Positions 35,850 to 46,463 of a stretch of DNA of 64,000 bases are shown piece after piece. Every line of letters begins with the position of its first letter. The first letter of the stretch is position 1. The stretch spans positions 120,639 through 184,638 of the forward strand of contig NZ_FXZK01000007.1 in the NCBI RefSeq assembly GCF_900184895.1, written 5' to 3'. Source of the DNA: Flavimaricola marinus. GTDB taxonomy: Bacteria > Pseudomonadota > Alphaproteobacteria > Rhodobacterales > Rhodobacteraceae. Under the pieces are notes generated by a model that worked only from the letters and a program-made list of their open reading frames with translations, made no database searches and was not told the origin of the DNA. Made by a program: the position numbers and the translations under genes.

Positions 35850-36485
35850 ATGACCGGCACAGTGATCACAATCGCCCAGCAAAAGGGTGGCAGCGGCAAA
35901 ACCACTCTGACAGTGAATCTGGCGGTCGGCTTGGTCAAGCTGGGGCATCGGGTCGCCATCATCGACACCGATCCGCAAGGCAGCCTCGGACGCTGGTTCA
36001 TGACCCGGCACGCGGCGATGGAGGACGCCGGGATGGAATTTTCCACCGCCTCCGCCTGGGGGGTCGACTACGAGGCGGGCAAACTGGCCGCCACCTGCGA
36101 TTTCGTGCTGGTCGACACGCCGCCAAAGGCCGACAGCGATCTGCGGCCCGCGCTGCGCAAGGCCGATCTGGTGCTCGTGCCCATCGCCACCAGCCATGTC
36201 GATCTCTGGGCGACCGAAAGCGTGCTCGACCTCGCGCGGCGGGCCAACACGCCGACCATGCTGGTGCTGAACAGAACCCGTGCGGGCACGAAACTGGGCG
36301 TCGAAGTCGCCGAGGAAGCCGCCAAGATCGACGCCATTCTGGCCAAGACGACGCTGGCCAACCGGATTCTCTACGCCGAGACGCTAGGGCGCGGGCAAGG
36401 CGTGCAGGATGCCGTCGCCAAAGGGCCGGCCGCCACGGAAGTCGCAGCACTCACAGAGGAAATTCTGGCGAACATTCCAGAGTGA
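35850..36485 (+). CDS. Orphan ParA-family ATPase
   Basis: 211 aa. The deviant Walker A KGGSGKTT is at residues 12-19, with [13 protein letters not shown] and [13 protein letters not shown] (Walker A' and B). This is the short ParA/MinD-like type without an N-terminal DNA-binding domain, as on plasmids and in orphan chromosomal loci. No ParB or partner gene follows; the next gene is convergent. Similar chromosomal orphans position protein clusters or carboxysomes, but nothing here shows the cargo. Confidence 0.85.
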   Translation: MTGTVITIAQQKGGSGKTTLTVNLAVGLVKLGHRVAIIDTDPQGSLGRWFMTRHAAMEDAGMEFSTASAWGVDYEAGKLAATCDFVLVDTPPKADSDLRPALRKADLVLVPIATSHVDLWATESVLDLARRANTPTMLVLNRTRAGTKLGVEVAEEAAKIDAILAKTTLANRILYAETLGRGQGVQDAVAKGPAATEVAALTEEILANIPE

Positions 36486-36528
36486 ACGCGCGAGTGAACG
36501 CGCTTTCAAGGCGGGATCGGCGCAGGGG

Positions 36529-37794
36529 TCAGCCCGTGCTGGCGGGCAGGCCGGCCGCCTCGAAATAGCGGGCGACGCATCTGAGGATATGACCCTCGAT
36601 CAGGGCACCGGGCGTCGTCGGGATCTCACCGAACTCCAGCCCCATGAACGCCTGCGATACAAGGGTCTGCGGCAGCGGATGCGCGCCCAGATTGGCCGTC
36701 AGCTTCGACAGGGCCGCGGCGACCGCCGGATCGGTCCAGTAATAGCGAATGCGATCACTGTAGCTGAACATCTGCAAGCGCGCCACATCGGCCTCGGAAC
36801 CGGAATAGTAGTCTTTCCAGTGCCGCGGCTCATCGCTCATGCGCTCGGTCAGAACCTGCGTCATCCGCGACGGCTCCGCGATCTGCAACTGGCTCTCGAT
36901 CTGGGCCAAGGCGACGACCGCCTCGCGAAAGCGGAACGTCAGCTCCGGTCCGACCTTGAGAAAGAAGAAATGGCTCCGCACCAATGACGCCAGCGCCGAT
37001 GTCGGCTGATAATCGGTCGAATGCGCCTCGAACGTCAGGCCGGGCTGAGACAGGATCGCATCGCTCAGCGGTTTGGCCTTTTCAGGAACGAACGGATAGA
37101 TCGAGGTGTGGCCGAAATCGACGCCGGGCTGGGTGACCACCGAAACGATGCGGCCCCAAGCCTCCTGCAAGCCCCGAGCCTCGAACGCCGCGCGATGGGT
37201 CTCGATCGTGTCATACAGGCGGTCCACCGAGGTGACATCCAGCGCAGCAGGCTCCTCGGTCTCGCCGCCGGGGATCGGCACCTCGGTGCCGATGATATAA
37301 ATCAGGTCGGCCGGGTTCGGAGCGTGTGCCTCTGCCACGGCACACAGATCGGCCGCACGCTCTGCGATCTGGGCAAAGCTCGGGTTCGGCTCGCCGCCAC
37401 AAGCCATGCTCGCATCGAGGTGGATCTTGCGAAATCCGGCCTGCACATAGCTCTTCACCAGCTCGCGGGCCTTCTGCATGGCCACGTCGACTGGCTCCGA
37501 CCGCCACGGATTGGGGCCAAGGTGATCGCCGCCCAGAATGAGCTGATCCATCGGCACGCCGGCCTCTTCGGCCATGCCGCGGAGCCACGCCATGAAATCG
37601 GCGGCCGTCATGCCGGTATAGCCGCCCTCTTGGTTCACCTGATTGCAGGTCGCCTCGATCACGGTGGGCAGGCCGGTCGTCTTGGCATAGGCCAGAATGG
37701 CGCGCAGCACATGTTCGTTCGCCGTGCAGAAACACGGCAGGCCGACCGGCTCTCCGCTGCGGTTCCGGTTGATCAGATCCTCGACGACAGTCAT
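36529..37794 (-). CDS. GatZ/KbaZ-family (PF08013) protein, probable tagatose-6-phosphate 4-epimerase
   Basis: 421 aa, full length for the family once named non-catalytic subunit of tagatose-bisphosphate aldolase. Features include GEPVGLPCFCTANEHVLRAIL, QVNQEGGYTGM and LGGDHLGPNPW. No GatY/KbaY class II aldolase is in the window. In Agrobacterium a PF08013 protein encoded beside a PF00294 kinase and polyol transport genes converts D-tagatose 6-phosphate to fructose 6-phosphate. The same context is present here, so that role is favoured. The gene starts 4 bases inside the end of the kinase gene, so the two are coupled. Confidence 0.85.
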   Translation of the reverse strand: MTVVEDLINRNRSGEPVGLPCFCTANEHVLRAILAYAKTTGLPTVIEATCNQVNQEGGYTGMTAADFMAWLRGMAEEAGVPMDQLILGGDHLGPNPWRSEPVDVAMQKARELVKSYVQAGFRKIHLDASMACGGEPNPSFAQIAERAADLCAVAEAHAPNPADLIYIIGTEVPIPGGETEEPAALDVTSVDRLYDTIETHRAAFEARGLQEAWGRIVSVVTQPGVDFGHTSIYPFVPEKAKPLSDAILSQPGLTFEAHSTDYQPTSALASLVRSHFFFLKVGPELTFRFREAVVALAQIESQLQIAEPSRMTQVLTERMSDEPRHWKDYYSGSEADVARLQMFSYSDRIRYYWTDPAVAAALSKLTANLGAHPLPQTLVSQAFMGLEFGEIPTTPGALIEGHILRCVARYFEAAGLPASTG

Positions 37795-38744
37795 GGCAAA
37801 GGTCCACTTCGTTGCTTCAGAAACGCGGCGATCTCGGCCGGGCTGGAATTGCCCTCCATCGGTCCGCGCCGGGTCACCGCCATGGCTCCGGCGGCATTGG
37901 CCTGCTCACCGGCGGTGCGCAGCGAGGCACCTTGTGCCAGAAGTCCGACGAATGTGCCACCAAAGCAATCGCCCGCCCCCGTCGGGTCGACCTCCTCGAC
38001 GGAATGGCCTGCAAAATCATGGCGTTCGCCCCGGCCCACGACGGTCGCCCCGGCCGCGCCGCGCTTGATCACGATCACCTCGACCTTGGCGCCCAGCAGA
38101 TGCTCGATGGCGGCCGCTTCGGACAGATCCGGGAACATGAACGCCAGATCGCTGGTGCTGGGCATCAGACAGGTGCAGCAGGCCATCACCTCGTCCAACA
38201 CGGCCCGGACGGCAGCGTCGCGCATCAGATCCGGGCGCGAGTTGGGATCGAGGCTGATCCGGCCACCGGCGGCCGCAACCTCGCGCACCGTCGCCATGAT
38301 CATCCCGCGCATCGCGGCATTGCCCAGCGACGCGGCAGAGACGTGCAGAAACGTCTCGGCGGGCACGAGAAGCCCCTGCGGCACGGCAAAATGGTCCGAG
38401 GCGGTGCCCGTCAGGTGAAAGATGAAATCGCGACTGCCGTCGTCATAGTACGACACGAAGGCGACGCCGGTGGTGCGGGCCTCGTTGACCGTGATGCCCC
38501 GGGTGCCGACGCCGTCGGCCTGTAACCGGGCGATGACGGAGCGGCCAAAGCCGTCAGCACCGACGCCTCCGATCATCTCGGTCGCGGCGCCCATGCGGGC
38601 GGCCTGATCCAGAAAGATCGCCGGCGCACCGCTGGGATAAGGGCCGGAATAGTCCGCGATTTCCGTCAAACCGCAGTTGCGACGATGCGAGACGAACTCC
38701 ACGAGGATCTCGCCGATAGTCGCGATCGTGCACCTGCTGCCCAT
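37791..38744 (-). CDS. PfkB-family sugar kinase (fructokinase or tagatose kinase)
   Basis: 317 aa from the ATG at 38744. An in-frame upstream start at 38807 would run through the promoter region. PfkB features are GGVGADGFGRSVIARLQADGV and the catalytic DPTGAGDCFGGTFVG (about residue 250). It would phosphorylate the ketose made by the dehydrogenases encoded at 44222, 44995 or 46464 (fructose or tagatose). It diverges from the LacI regulator, and a candidate operator lies 75 bases upstream. Confidence 0.87.
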   Translation of the reverse strand: MGSRCTIATIGEILVEFVSHRRNCGLTEIADYSGPYPSGAPAIFLDQAARMGAATEMIGGVGADGFGRSVIARLQADGVGTRGITVNEARTTGVAFVSYYDDGSRDFIFHLTGTASDHFAVPQGLLVPAETFLHVSAASLGNAAMRGMIMATVREVAAAGGRISLDPNSRPDLMRDAAVRAVLDEVMACCTCLMPSTSDLAFMFPDLSEAAAIEHLLGAKVEVIVIKRGAAGATVVGRGERHDFAGHSVEEVDPTGAGDCFGGTFVGLLAQGASLRTAGEQANAAGAMAVTRRGPMEGNSSPAEIAAFLKQRSGPLP

Positions 38745-38812
38745 GGCTCCCCCCACCCAAATTCGAGGCGAAACCCCGTAAACTTTGTAAAGAGAAATTC
38801 TTTCCATCCGTC

Positions 38813-38837
38813 AAGTTTAAACTTTCCGCGCGTCAAA
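38813..38837. promoter_or_regulatory. Candidate LacI-type operator, site 1
   Basis: The palindrome AAGTTTAAACTT (38813-38824) overlaps the 19-bp motif AAACTTTCCGCGCGTCAAA (38819-38837). A near copy (17 of 19 identical) lies before the transporter operon at 39953. A further AAACTTT is at 38780. The site lies between the divergent kinase and regulator genes. Confidence 0.55.
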
Positions 38838-38892
38838 AAATTTGATAGGACAAATACGAGGAAGACCCCCCTTTGGACGGAGAAAACACAGC

Positions 38893-39918
38893 ATGGCCGA
38901 GCAAAAAGTTCAGACGATGGAAGACTTCGCGCTGGCCAGCGGGATCTCTCGCCCGACAGTGTCGAAGTACTTCAACGACCCCGACAGCGTGCGCAGCTCC
39001 ACACGGCAACGGATCGAGGCAGCACTGGCCAAGTTCAACTACACGCCCAACCTGTTCGCGGTGAACCAGAACCGCAAGCAGACCCGCAACATCGGCGTCA
39101 TCGTCCCTTACCTCGCGGACCCGTTCTTTGCCGAAATGGCGCGCCTGATCGAGCGGCGCTGCATCGACGCGGGATACTGGCCGATCCTGTTCAGCTCGCA
39201 CGGTCAGCGGCAGATGGAGATCAATGCGCTTGAGACGCTCCGCTCGCTTAGACCGGCCGGCGCGCTGATCGCGCCATTGGGGCGGGCATCCGATCTGGAG
39301 GTGATGCGCAAATTCGCCGAAGACGTGCCCACAGTGGCCTTCGACAGCAACCAGGATATCGGCGATGCCTTTGTAGGATCAGACAATTTTCAAAGTATCG
39401 CCCTCATCGTGGACTATCTCTGCCGCACCGGTGAGCCGCCCTGTTTCTTTGAAATGCCGCCCGTAAACCCCAACGCCATGAAGCGCCGCGCCGCCTATAT
39501 CCAAGCGATGGAACGCGCCGGACAGACCCCGGAGATCATCCGCGTCGGTGGCCAATCCTGGGAATTCGAGGCGATGGGGCTGGAGGAAGGCAAGCGCCTG
39601 ATCGCCGAGCGAAAGCTGCCGACAAACACCGTCCTATGCAGCAACGACCGCATCGCGATCGGCCTGCTTGCCGCCGCGTATCAGAGCGGGCTCAGGGTGG
39701 GGCGCGGCGAGGGCTGTGCCCTTCGGATTGCCGGCCACGACGACCACCCTTGGGCGCAGTTCACCTGCCCGCCGCTCACCACGGTCAGCCAGAATTACTC
39801 GGCCATCGTCGAGCGCAGCGTCGAGAAACTGTTCGATCTGATGAGCTCCGGCGTCAAAAGCGAATCGCGGGAAGAGATACTTTTCGACGGCCAATTGATC
39901 CTTCGATCATCTGCGTAA
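38893..39918 (+). CDS. LacI-family transcriptional regulator
   Basis: 341 aa from the ATG at 38893. The LacI helix-turn-helix is MEDFALASGISRPTVSKYFN (about residues 9-28) and the hinge is QRIEAALAKFNYTPN. The periplasmic-binding-like effector domain follows (NIGVIVPYLADPFFAEMARLIE). It is divergent from the kinase and upstream of smoE, so it likely represses polyol uptake and catabolism until a sugar or polyol binds. Confidence 0.9.
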   Translation: MAEQKVQTMEDFALASGISRPTVSKYFNDPDSVRSSTRQRIEAALAKFNYTPNLFAVNQNRKQTRNIGVIVPYLADPFFAEMARLIERRCIDAGYWPILFSSHGQRQMEINALETLRSLRPAGALIAPLGRASDLEVMRKFAEDVPTVAFDSNQDIGDAFVGSDNFQSIALIVDYLCRTGEPPCFFEMPPVNPNAMKRRAAYIQAMERAGQTPEIIRVGGQSWEFEAMGLEEGKRLIAERKLPTNTVLCSNDRIAIGLLAAAYQSGLRVGRGEGCALRIAGHDDHPWAQFTCPPLTTVSQNYSAIVERSVEKLFDLMSSGVKSESREEILFDGQLILRSSA

Positions 39919-39952
39919 TCCGCAAGGGACTGTTCCCTAACGGAAATCCTCA

Positions 39953-39971
39953 AAACTTTACGCGCGACAAA
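39953..39971. promoter_or_regulatory. Candidate LacI-type operator, site 2
   Basis: AAACTTTACGCGCGACAAA matches site 1 at 38819-38837 in 17 of 19 bases and in the same orientation. It lies 74 bases before the smoE start, in the expected promoter region. Confidence 0.55.
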
Positions 39972-40044
39972 TTATCAATTGACTCGAGACGGTGATCGGA
40001 TAGTGATTAGGGTGCTAAAACATCGCATCCAGGGAGGAATAGGG

Positions 40045-41361
40045 ATGAAACTCACGACCGCACTTTGCGGCGCAACTGCGCTCGCGACCATGGCCGCAAC
40101 CGGCGCATTTGCCGATGGCCATGCCACCACGATCACCATCGCGACAGTGAACAACGGTGACATGATTACCATGCAGAGCCTGATGGGCGACTTCAACGAG
40201 AAGCACCCCGACATCAACGTCGAGTGGGTCACCCTCGAAGAGAACGTCCTGCGTCAGAACCTGACCACCGACATCTCGACCGGCGGCGGCGCATACGACG
40301 TCCTGACGATCGGCACCTACGAAGTTCCGATCTGGGGCAACAACGGCTGGCTCGTGTCCTTGAACGACCTGCCCGCCGAATACGAGGTCGACGACCTGAT
40401 CCCCGCGATCCGTGGCGGTCTGTCCGTCGATGGCGAACTCTACGCCGCGCCGTTCTACGGTGAATCGTCGTTCACCATGTACCGCACCGACCTGATGGAA
40501 GCAGCCGGTCTGGAAATGCCGGAAGCCCCGACCTGGGAATTCATCCGCGAAGCAGCGGCCGCAATGACCGACCGTGACAACGAGATCAACGGCATCTGCG
40601 CCCGCGGCAAGGCCGGCTGGGGCGAGAACATGGCGCTTCTGACCGCCATGTCGAACTCCTTCGGCGCACGTTGGTTCGACGAAGACTGGCAGGCACAGTT
40701 CGATAGCGAAGCATGGTCGAATACGCTCAACTTCTATCTCGACATGATGGAAGAATCCGGCCCCGCCGGCGCCGCCAACAACGGCTTCAACGAAAACCTG
40801 ACCCTGTTCCAACAGGGCAAGTGCGGCATCTGGATCGACGCCACATCCGCAGGTCAGTTCGTTGTGAACGACGACTCCACCGTGGCCGATCAGGTCGGTT
40901 TCGCTCTGGCACCCGACACGGGTCTGGGCAAGCGCGGCAACTGGCTCTGGGCATGGTCCTTGGCGATCCCGACATCGTCGCAGAACCAGGACGCCGCCAA
41001 GACGTTCATCAACTGGGCAACCGGTCCCGAGTATTCCGCGCTCGTCGCAGAAGCCAAAGGCTGGGTCGCTGTTCCTCCGGGTACACGCACGTCCCTGTAT
41101 GAGAACGACAACTACCTCAACGCGGCACCGTTCGCTGCGATGACGGTTGAGTCGATGGGCACGGCCGATCCGACCAACCCGACGGTCGATCCGGTCCCCT
41201 ACACAGGCGTGCAGTTCGTCGCGATCCCCGAGTTCGCCGGTATCGCAACTCAGGTCGGACAGCAGTTCGCTTCGGCACTGGCCGGTCAGCAGACCGCAGA
41301 AGAGGCGCTCGCAAACGCCCAAGAGCTGACGCTCGATGAAATGGACGCCGCCGGCTACTAA
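40045..41361 (+). CDS. smoE: Polyol ABC transporter, substrate-binding protein
   Basis: 438 aa from the ATG at 40045 after AGGGAGGAATAGGG, a strong ribosome site. Signal peptide about residues 1-22 (GAFA-DG). It is a family 1 extracellular solute-binding protein (ITIATVNNGDMITMQSLMG, YDVLTIGTYEVPIWGNNGWL). With the permeases, ATPase, SmoS and MtlK that follow it matches the Rhodobacter smo sorbitol/mannitol system. A strong hairpin after its stop may raise its level over the permeases. Confidence 0.9.
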   Translation: MKLTTALCGATALATMAATGAFADGHATTITIATVNNGDMITMQSLMGDFNEKHPDINVEWVTLEENVLRQNLTTDISTGGGAYDVLTIGTYEVPIWGNNGWLVSLNDLPAEYEVDDLIPAIRGGLSVDGELYAAPFYGESSFTMYRTDLMEAAGLEMPEAPTWEFIREAAAAMTDRDNEINGICARGKAGWGENMALLTAMSNSFGARWFDEDWQAQFDSEAWSNTLNFYLDMMEESGPAGAANNGFNENLTLFQQGKCGIWIDATSAGQFVVNDDSTVADQVGFALAPDTGLGKRGNWLWAWSLAIPTSSQNQDAAKTFINWATGPEYSALVAEAKGWVAVPPGTRTSLYENDNYLNAAPFAAMTVESMGTADPTNPTVDPVPYTGVQFVAIPEFAGIATQVGQQFASALAGQQTAEEALANAQELTLDEMDAAGY

Positions 41362-41378
41362 GCCCGCGTTCGATCCAA

Positions 41379-41406
41379 CAGGCGGCGCGCAGGGTCGCGC
41401 CGCCTG
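41379..41406 (+). repeat. Intergenic hairpin between smoE and smoF
   Basis: A perfect 11-bp stem CAGGCGGCGCG / CGCGCCGCCTG with loop CAGGGT starts 17 bases after the smoE stop. No T-run follows. Such hairpins protect the 3' end of binding-protein mRNA and reduce downstream reading, as in malE-malF. Confidence 0.6.
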
Positions 41407-41509
41407 ACCACCCTGCCCCGATCCCGGACAACCGCCCCGCGCGACGCCCCATGACGGGCGTGTCAGCGCCGGCCGTCACTGGCCCTCTTTAGTCGACAGG
41501 AGCGTTCTC

Positions 41510-42376
41510 ATGGCAACAGCGCATTCAAAATCCGCCGCCCGATGGATGATTGCCCCCGCCGTATTCGTCTTGCTGGTCTGGATGCTCGTTCCACTCTGCA
41601 TGACGTTATACTTCTCATTCGCCGACTATCGGCCGCTGCGTGGCACGTTCGAGCCGTGGATCGGCTTCGACAACTACGTCAGGTTCTTCAGCTCGTCCGC
41701 CTTCCTGTCCGCCGTCGGAACGACGCTCTGGATGGTGACCGGGATCCTGTCGATCACGATCATCGGAGGGGTGCTGATGGCGCTCCTGCTGGATCGGCCG
41801 ATCTTCGGGCAAGGGATCGTGCGAATTCTGGTGATCGCGCCCTTCTTTGTCATGCCAACCGTTTCAGCGTTGGTCTGGAAGAACATGTTCTTCAACGTGG
41901 ACAACGGGTTGTTTTCCTACCTTTTCAAAGGGCTCGGGATGCAACCCTATGATTTCCTGAGCCAGGCTCCCTTGTTCTCCATCGTGGTGATCGTGGCGTG
42001 GCAATGGCTGCCCTTTGCGACGCTGATCCTGCTGACGGCCGTGCAATCGCTCGACAGCGAACAGCTCGAAGCCTCGGAAATGGACGGCGCACCTGCTCTG
42101 TCGCGGTTCCGGTTCATCATCCTGCCGCACCTGAGCCGGGCGATCACAGTCGTGATCCTGATCCAGACGATCTTTCTTTTGTCGATCTTCGCCGAGATTT
42201 TCGTGACAACCAACGGCGCATTCGGAACCCGGACCCTGACCTATCTCGTCTACCAGCGTGTGCTGGAAAGCCAGAACGTCGGACTTGGGTCTGCCGGGGG
42301 CATCGTGGCCGTCATCCTTGCCAACATTATCGCGATCTTCCTTATGCGGATCGTCGGTAAGAACCTCGATAGCTGA
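41510..42376 (+). CDS. smoF: Polyol ABC transporter, permease 1
   Basis: 288 aa with six hydrophobic segments and the EAA loop EASEMDGAPALSRFRFIILPHLS. It is a MalF-type BPD_transp_1 protein. It is followed by smoG 14 bases later. An AGGAG box precedes the start. Confidence 0.9.
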   Translation: MATAHSKSAARWMIAPAVFVLLVWMLVPLCMTLYFSFADYRPLRGTFEPWIGFDNYVRFFSSSAFLSAVGTTLWMVTGILSITIIGGVLMALLLDRPIFGQGIVRILVIAPFFVMPTVSALVWKNMFFNVDNGLFSYLFKGLGMQPYDFLSQAPLFSIVVIVAWQWLPFATLILLTAVQSLDSEQLEASEMDGAPALSRFRFIILPHLSRAITVVILIQTIFLLSIFAEIFVTTNGAFGTRTLTYLVYQRVLESQNVGLGSAGGIVAVILANIIAIFLMRIVGKNLDS

Positions 42377-42390
42377 GGGGGAGACTGATT

Positions 42391-43220
42391 ATGGCACGCG
42401 CCATCACAACCAAACAAAAGATGATGTGGACAGTCCTCGCATGGGCCTTCGGTCTGCTGATGTTCTTCCCCATCCTCTGGACGTTCCTGACCTCGTTCAA
42501 AACGGAATCGACAGCGATTGCCGATCCGCCGGTCTGGTTCTTCTTTGACTGGACGCTGGAAAACTACACCGCCGTGCAGGAACGGTCGAACTATCCCAAG
42601 GCGCTGATGAACTCGATCATCATCTCTGTGGGCTCGACCATCCTCGGCATCCTGATCGCCGTGCCTGCGGCGTGGTCCATGGCCTTTGTGCCGGGCAAGC
42701 GCACCAAGGACGTGCTGCTCTGGATGCTCTCGACGAAAATGCTGCCGGCAGTCGGGGTTCTCTATCCGCTGGTGCTGCTGGCCAAATGGCTGGGGGTGAT
42801 GGACAGCCGGATCCTGCTGGTCGTGGTGCTCATGCTGATCAACCTGCCGATCATCGTCTGGATGCTCTACACCTACTTCAAGGAAATTCCAGGCGAAATC
42901 CTCGAAGCATCCCGGATGGACGGCGCCGATCTGCGCTCTGAAATCCTCTACGTGCTGACGCCGATGGCGCTGCCGGGGATCGCATCGACGGTGTTGCTCA
43001 ACATCATCCTCGCATGGAACGAAGCCTTCTGGACGATCCTGCTGACAACCGTGAACGCCGCACCGCTGACGGCCTTCATCGCCAGCTTCTCGGCCCCCGA
43101 AGGGCTGTTCTACGCAAAACTATCGGCCGCCTCGATGATGGCCATCGCACCAATCCTGATCATGGGTTGGTTCTCACAGAAACAGCTCGTCCGGGGCCTC
43201 ACATTCGGAGCCGTGAAATA

Positions 43221-43221
<1 letters not shown>
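42391..43221 (+). CDS. smoG: Polyol ABC transporter, permease 2
   Basis: 276 aa MalG-type permease with six hydrophobic segments and EAA loop [25 protein letters not shown]. Its TAA stop overlaps the smoK ATG by one base (TAATG). Confidence 0.9.
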
Positions 43222-44221
<1,000 letters not shown>

Positions 44222-44225
<4 letters not shown>

Positions 44226-44995
44226 CACGACTGGCTGGGAAATCGGCCCTGATCACAGGGGCCGCGCGCGGGATCGGGCGCGGCTTTGCCGAACGCTATC
44301 TCGCCGAAGGCGCGACTGTCGCGATTGCCGACATCAACATGAGCGCCGCCGAGCAGACGGCGGCAGAGCTGGGGGATGGGGCCTACGCGGTCCATATCGA
44401 CGTCAGCGATCAGGCCAGCATCGACGCCGCCGTGGCGTCGGTTGTGGCCCATGCGGGCAAGCTCGACATCCTGATCAACAACGCCGCGTTGTTCGATGCG
44501 GCCGAGACGGTCGACATCACCCGCGCCAGCTATGACAAGCTCTATGCGGTCAACGTCGCGGGCACGCTGTTCACGATGCAGGCGGCGGCAAAACAGATGA
44601 TCGCCCAAGGGCACGGCGGCAAGATCATCAACATGGCCTCGCAAGCCGGTCGGAGGGGTGAAAGCCTCGTGCTGGTCTATTGCTCGACCAAGGCTGCGGT
44701 CATCTCGATGACGCAGTCCGCCGGACTCAACCTGATCAAGCACGGGATCAACGTCAACGCCATCGCCCCCGGCGTCGTCGACGGCGACCACTGGGTGCAT
44801 GTCGACGCGATGTTCGCCAAACTCGAAGGCAAGAAACCCGGCCAGAAGAAGGCCGAAGTCGAGGCAAGCGTCCCTGCCGGGCGTTTTGCCGTTCCCGAGG
44901 ACCTGACGGGCATGGCTGTGTTCCTTGCCTCGCCGGAGTCCGATTATATCGTGTCGCAGACATACAACGTCGATGGCGGCCAGTGGATGAGCTGA
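44222..44995 (+). CDS. smoS: Sorbitol (polyol) dehydrogenase, short-chain type
   Basis: 257 aa SDR. The NAD motif is [11 protein letters not shown] (residues 12-22), then [10 protein letters not shown] and the catalytic YCSTK (Tyr and Lys near residues 153 and 157). Rhodobacter SmoS oxidises sorbitol to fructose and galactitol to L-tagatose. Coupled to smoK (ATGA) and mtlK (TGATG). Confidence 0.9.
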
Positions 44996-46458
44996 TGGTC
45001 CTGAACCTCAAAACCCTGAACGACCTGCCCGAGGGTGTGCGCAAACCCGGCTATGATCGCGCCGATCTGACGGCGGGTATCGTGCATATCGGCCTCGGCA
45101 ATTTTCACCGCGCCCATCAAGCGTGGTATTCGCACCGGCTGATGGATCAGGGGCTGGCGCTCGACTGGGCGATCCTCGGGGCGGGCGTGCGGCCGGCCGA
45201 CGATGCCCAGCGGACCAAGATGCTGGAGCAAGACTGCCTGACGACCCTGATCGAGCTCGACCCCAGCGGCAAATCCGCCGAAATCACCGGGGCAATGATC
45301 GGCTACATTCCCGTGGCCGCCGACAACGCCCCTCTGATCGCGCACATGGCCGAAGCGGCGATCCGGATCGTGTCGATGACCGTCACAGAAGGCGGCTACT
45401 ACCAGACCGCCGGCGGCACGCTCGATACCGAGCATCCCGACATCCGGCACGACGCGGAAAATCCCGGCGCGCCGAGGACCGCCTTCGGCGCGATGATCGC
45501 AGCTCTCAGGCTGCGGCGCGACGCCGGTCTGGGGCCGTTCACCTGCCTCAGCTGCGACAACCTGCAAGGCAACGGCGATATCCTGAAGCGCACCATTCTG
45601 GGGCTCGCCTCTCTGTCGGACCCCGCCCTGTCGGGATGGATCGACCAGAACGCCAGCTTTCCCAATTCGATGGTCGATTGCATCGTTCCGGCCACCGGCC
45701 CGACAGAGCTGGCGCTCGTGCGGGAATTCGGGGTTGAAGACAACGTCCCCGTGACCCACGAACCGTTTCGGCAGTGGGTGATCGAGGATACGTTCTGCGC
45801 CGGACGGCCCGATTGGGACAAGGTCGGCGCCACCTTCACCTCCGATGTACACAGCTTCGAGGCGATGAAGCTGCGGCAACTCAACGCGGGCCATCAGGTC
45901 ATCGCCACTCCGGGCGAACTTCTCTCGGTCGAGACGATCGCCGGGACAATGGCGCATCCCCTCATCGGTGGGCTGCTGCGCAAGATCGAGGTGGAAGAGA
46001 TCGTGCCGCATGTGGCGGCCGTTCCGGGGATGACCCCGCTGGCCTACGTCGATCTGATCGAACGGCGCTTTGGCAATCCAGAGATCCGCGACACCACGCG
46101 GAGGGTCGCCTTCGACGGCTCTTCACGGCATTCGGGGTTCCTGCACCCGATCATCCGGGATGCGCTGGCGGCCGGCACGCCGATCGAAGGGCTGGCACTG
46201 GTCGAGGCGCTCTGGGCGCGGATGTGCGCCGGCACCCGCGAAGACGGCAGCAGCATCGCCCCCAACGATCCGTTCTGGGACACGCTGACAAAGCACGCCG
46301 CTCTGGCCAAGGACGATCCGTCCCAATGGCTCTCGCAAACGCAGTTCTACGGAGATCTCGGGCAAGACGACCGCTTCGCCGCGGCCTTTGACCGCTGGCT
46401 GCGGCTGGTCTGGGATCAGGGCACCGAATCCGCGCTGCAAACCTATCTCGACGGCTAA
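44995..46458 (+). CDS. mtlK: Mannitol 2-dehydrogenase, long-chain polyol type
   Basis: 487 aa, the normal length for the PSLDR family. The NAD site is GIVHIGLGNFHRAHQ near residue 30. NSMVDCIVPATGP and the later EAMKLRQLNAGH are family signatures (catalytic Lys in KLRxLN). It oxidises D-mannitol (also D-arabinitol or sorbitol) to the ketose. The start overlaps the smoS stop (TGATG). Confidence 0.92.
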   Translation: MVLNLKTLNDLPEGVRKPGYDRADLTAGIVHIGLGNFHRAHQAWYSHRLMDQGLALDWAILGAGVRPADDAQRTKMLEQDCLTTLIELDPSGKSAEITGAMIGYIPVAADNAPLIAHMAEAAIRIVSMTVTEGGYYQTAGGTLDTEHPDIRHDAENPGAPRTAFGAMIAALRLRRDAGLGPFTCLSCDNLQGNGDILKRTILGLASLSDPALSGWIDQNASFPNSMVDCIVPATGPTELALVREFGVEDNVPVTHEPFRQWVIEDTFCAGRPDWDKVGATFTSDVHSFEAMKLRQLNAGHQVIATPGELLSVETIAGTMAHPLIGGLLRKIEVEEIVPHVAAVPGMTPLAYVDLIERRFGNPEIRDTTRRVAFDGSSRHSGFLHPIIRDALAAGTPIEGLALVEALWARMCAGTREDGSSIAPNDPFWDTLTKHAALAKDDPSQWLSQTQFYGDLGQDDRFAAAFDRWLRLVWDQGTESALQTYLDG

Positions 46459-46463
46459 ACACC

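Noticed and set aside
36529..37794. Subunit of tagatose-bisphosphate aldolase
   Set aside because: No GatY/KbaY partner is nearby, and the gene context matches the epimerase role shown for this family.
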